Positions 62,609 to 64,000 of a DNA stretch of 64,000 nucleotides are shown here, piece by piece; the stretch's first letter is position 1; every line of letters starts with the position of its first letter. The DNA is from Hydractinia symbiolongicarpus. Its lineage: Eukaryota; Cnidaria; Hydrozoa; Anthoathecata; Hydractiniidae. A program made the translations under genes and the position numbers. The stretch is taken from NCBI RefSeq assembly GCF_029227915.1, contig NC_079879.1, forward strand, positions 22,212,501 to 22,276,500. Direction: 5' to 3'. A model generated the notes under the pieces. It had not been told where the DNA came from and made no database searches. It was given only the letters and a program-made list of their open reading frames with translations.

Positions 62609-64000
62609 CTAAAACACAAATACTTATTTATATTTACGTTCCTATTAAGGTAATTTTTTTAGGTTGGTTGGTCAGCAAAATCGTTACATGAGCTGTCCAG
62701 GTAATGAGCGAAAAATACTTGATGCACAAAGACTTGTTTTGACAATTATGCAAGAAAAGTAATTCTTATGCTATTTTAAAAGTTATTCGTGACCTAATAA
62801 TAAAATGGTATATAAGAAAAAAAAAATTATGTTGTGCAATGTTAATAAAAAAAAAGTTATTTATATAAACAAAAATAAAGATAAACCATATGCATGCAAA
62901 ATCTTTTTAAAAACCATAGCTTTGTAGCTAAAATCTAATCAAACAATAAAAAAAATATTCCCACAATGGAGAAAGCTGTAACAATAAACATATTCCACCT
63001 TGTTTTTTACATGTAATTTTATTATAAAGTGACTGTTTTTGGGACCATCTTGCCATATTATAATTTAATTAGTTCACTTGGAAGACAGGTATGATAAAAA
63101 CTGAGATGGAGATGGGACTAGGAGTACGTCATTTCACATCTAAGGCTGTGCTTGGTTCTCAATTATTTTATAAAATTGCAAGTTTCAAAGTGAATTAGTG
63201 AACATCTCACACCTCAGTCCTGTGATTTAACAAAAATGTTTGACGAAAATTTTTTGCTGTCATCAAGGTCAACCTCAATGACTAAACAAAAATCATGATG
63301 ACAAAATTAGGAGTATCGCACGCACAAAAAGAAGCCAAAAACAATGAAAACAGAATTTTTTTCTAGATCATAGTTCAGTTGCCTACTACGGCATTGCACA
63401 TACATTAAAAGGTCTTAGCTTACATATTTTTACGCTGTAACTAGGTATTTTGCACTTTAACTACATCAATAAAAACAGTTGATAACCACTTGTGGTTAAA
63501 TTAAATAATTGCAGAAAACACTTAAATTTATGTAATTAAATGCTGTTTTTTTGTGGCGTTCAACTGTAAAAATTCCTTCTTTAGTACTTTGAAATTTAAG
63601 TGTTTCAAAAATTGCAATGGTTCAGAGAATACGTGTTAAAAATCTCCAGGGTGTATTTAAGACTGCTTGGATTTAGAAAATAATGATCCTATGACCACCA
63701 GGTTCGAAAACATTATTTTAAAAGTTGGTATAGTTGTCTTTTGGAAAAAAATAAAATAACTAAAAAATCATCACTGTAGTAATCATAAGCAGCCATTCAA
63801 CATTCCGTAACTTAATTTATGCTTTTTTTGTTTTACAACTAATTACAAAGATCAATTTATGACCTCATTTACAACATTATTATAACTTGAACTGAAACTA
63901 TGGTTGTTTTCACGGCAGACAGCAACCTCTGCGCAGTGATTTTCCCATTGCCATAAAAATCTCTATGGTGTGCGGTCCTGACCATTTACTCCTGTTTAAG
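62609..64000. other. MORC 5' intron, no exon seen
   Basis: The region upstream of the first visible MORC exon. The conserved N-terminal helix exon was looked for on the minus strand and not found. AT-rich, with no repeat of note. Confidence 0.5.

Overview
This is a nuclear window from an intron-rich, AT-rich animal genome. Small exons carry GT-AG junctions throughout, and genes are separated by decayed mobile DNA. The transposon families look cnidarian, probably hydrozoan: an RTE-like LINE with a microsatellite tail, a BEL/Pao gag, a GFHAFT-x-CD-type TIR element and an integrase-like TIR element. That taxonomic call is an inference from family resemblance only.

Layout, left to right. (1) A ZIP13-type zinc transporter (SLC39A13-like, minus strand) starts at 17310; six exons are visible down to 1646 and the gene runs off the left edge. 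Its 9.4-kb second intron holds nested mobile elements: an RTE-like LINE is split by a 1,885-bp TIR element, which is itself interrupted by a 428-bp MITE. A second, decayed LINE tail follows. Intron 1 holds another MITE. (2) A complete seven-exon FAHD2 gene (minus, 23658-19789). (3) An unrecognised gene for a probably nuclear, Lys-rich protein (minus, about 25308-24343). (4) A BEL/Pao gag/LTR fragment (minus, about 26.6-28.0 kb). (5) A two-exon gene for a 648-aa disordered Lys/Pro-rich protein (plus, 29437-32069). (6) A 127-bp tandem repeat. (7) A complete 21-exon SMARCAD1 helicase gene (minus, 47838-33529, 793 aa). Its last intron is almost pure trinucleotide-rich minisatellite, and its second intron contains a 4-kb TIR element inserted 12 bp from the splice donor. 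(8) The two-exon ETFRF1/LYRM5 gene (minus, 48895-48330). (9) A MORC3/4-like GHKL-ATPase with a CW zinc finger (minus, ten exons, 62608-51023), whose 5' exon lies beyond the right edge.

Exon structures were built by hand from splice sites and reading phase. All SMARCAD1, ETFRF1, MORC and visible ZIP13 junctions agree in phase. FAHD2 also agrees, but only with an unusual acceptor at exon 6. Two neighbouring genes (SMARCAD1 and MORC) belong to families that silence chromatin and repeats. FAHD2 and ETFRF1 belong to metabolic/mitochondrial families, and ZIP13 to zinc export from secretory vesicles. There is no sign that the genes form one pathway.

The most notable material is the 4-kb TIR element: an intron-containing, frameshifted gene for a protein with acidic nuclease-like motifs and a Cys-rich C-terminus, not an obvious DDE transposase. 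The nested insertion is also notable because a 5-bp target duplication proves its order.
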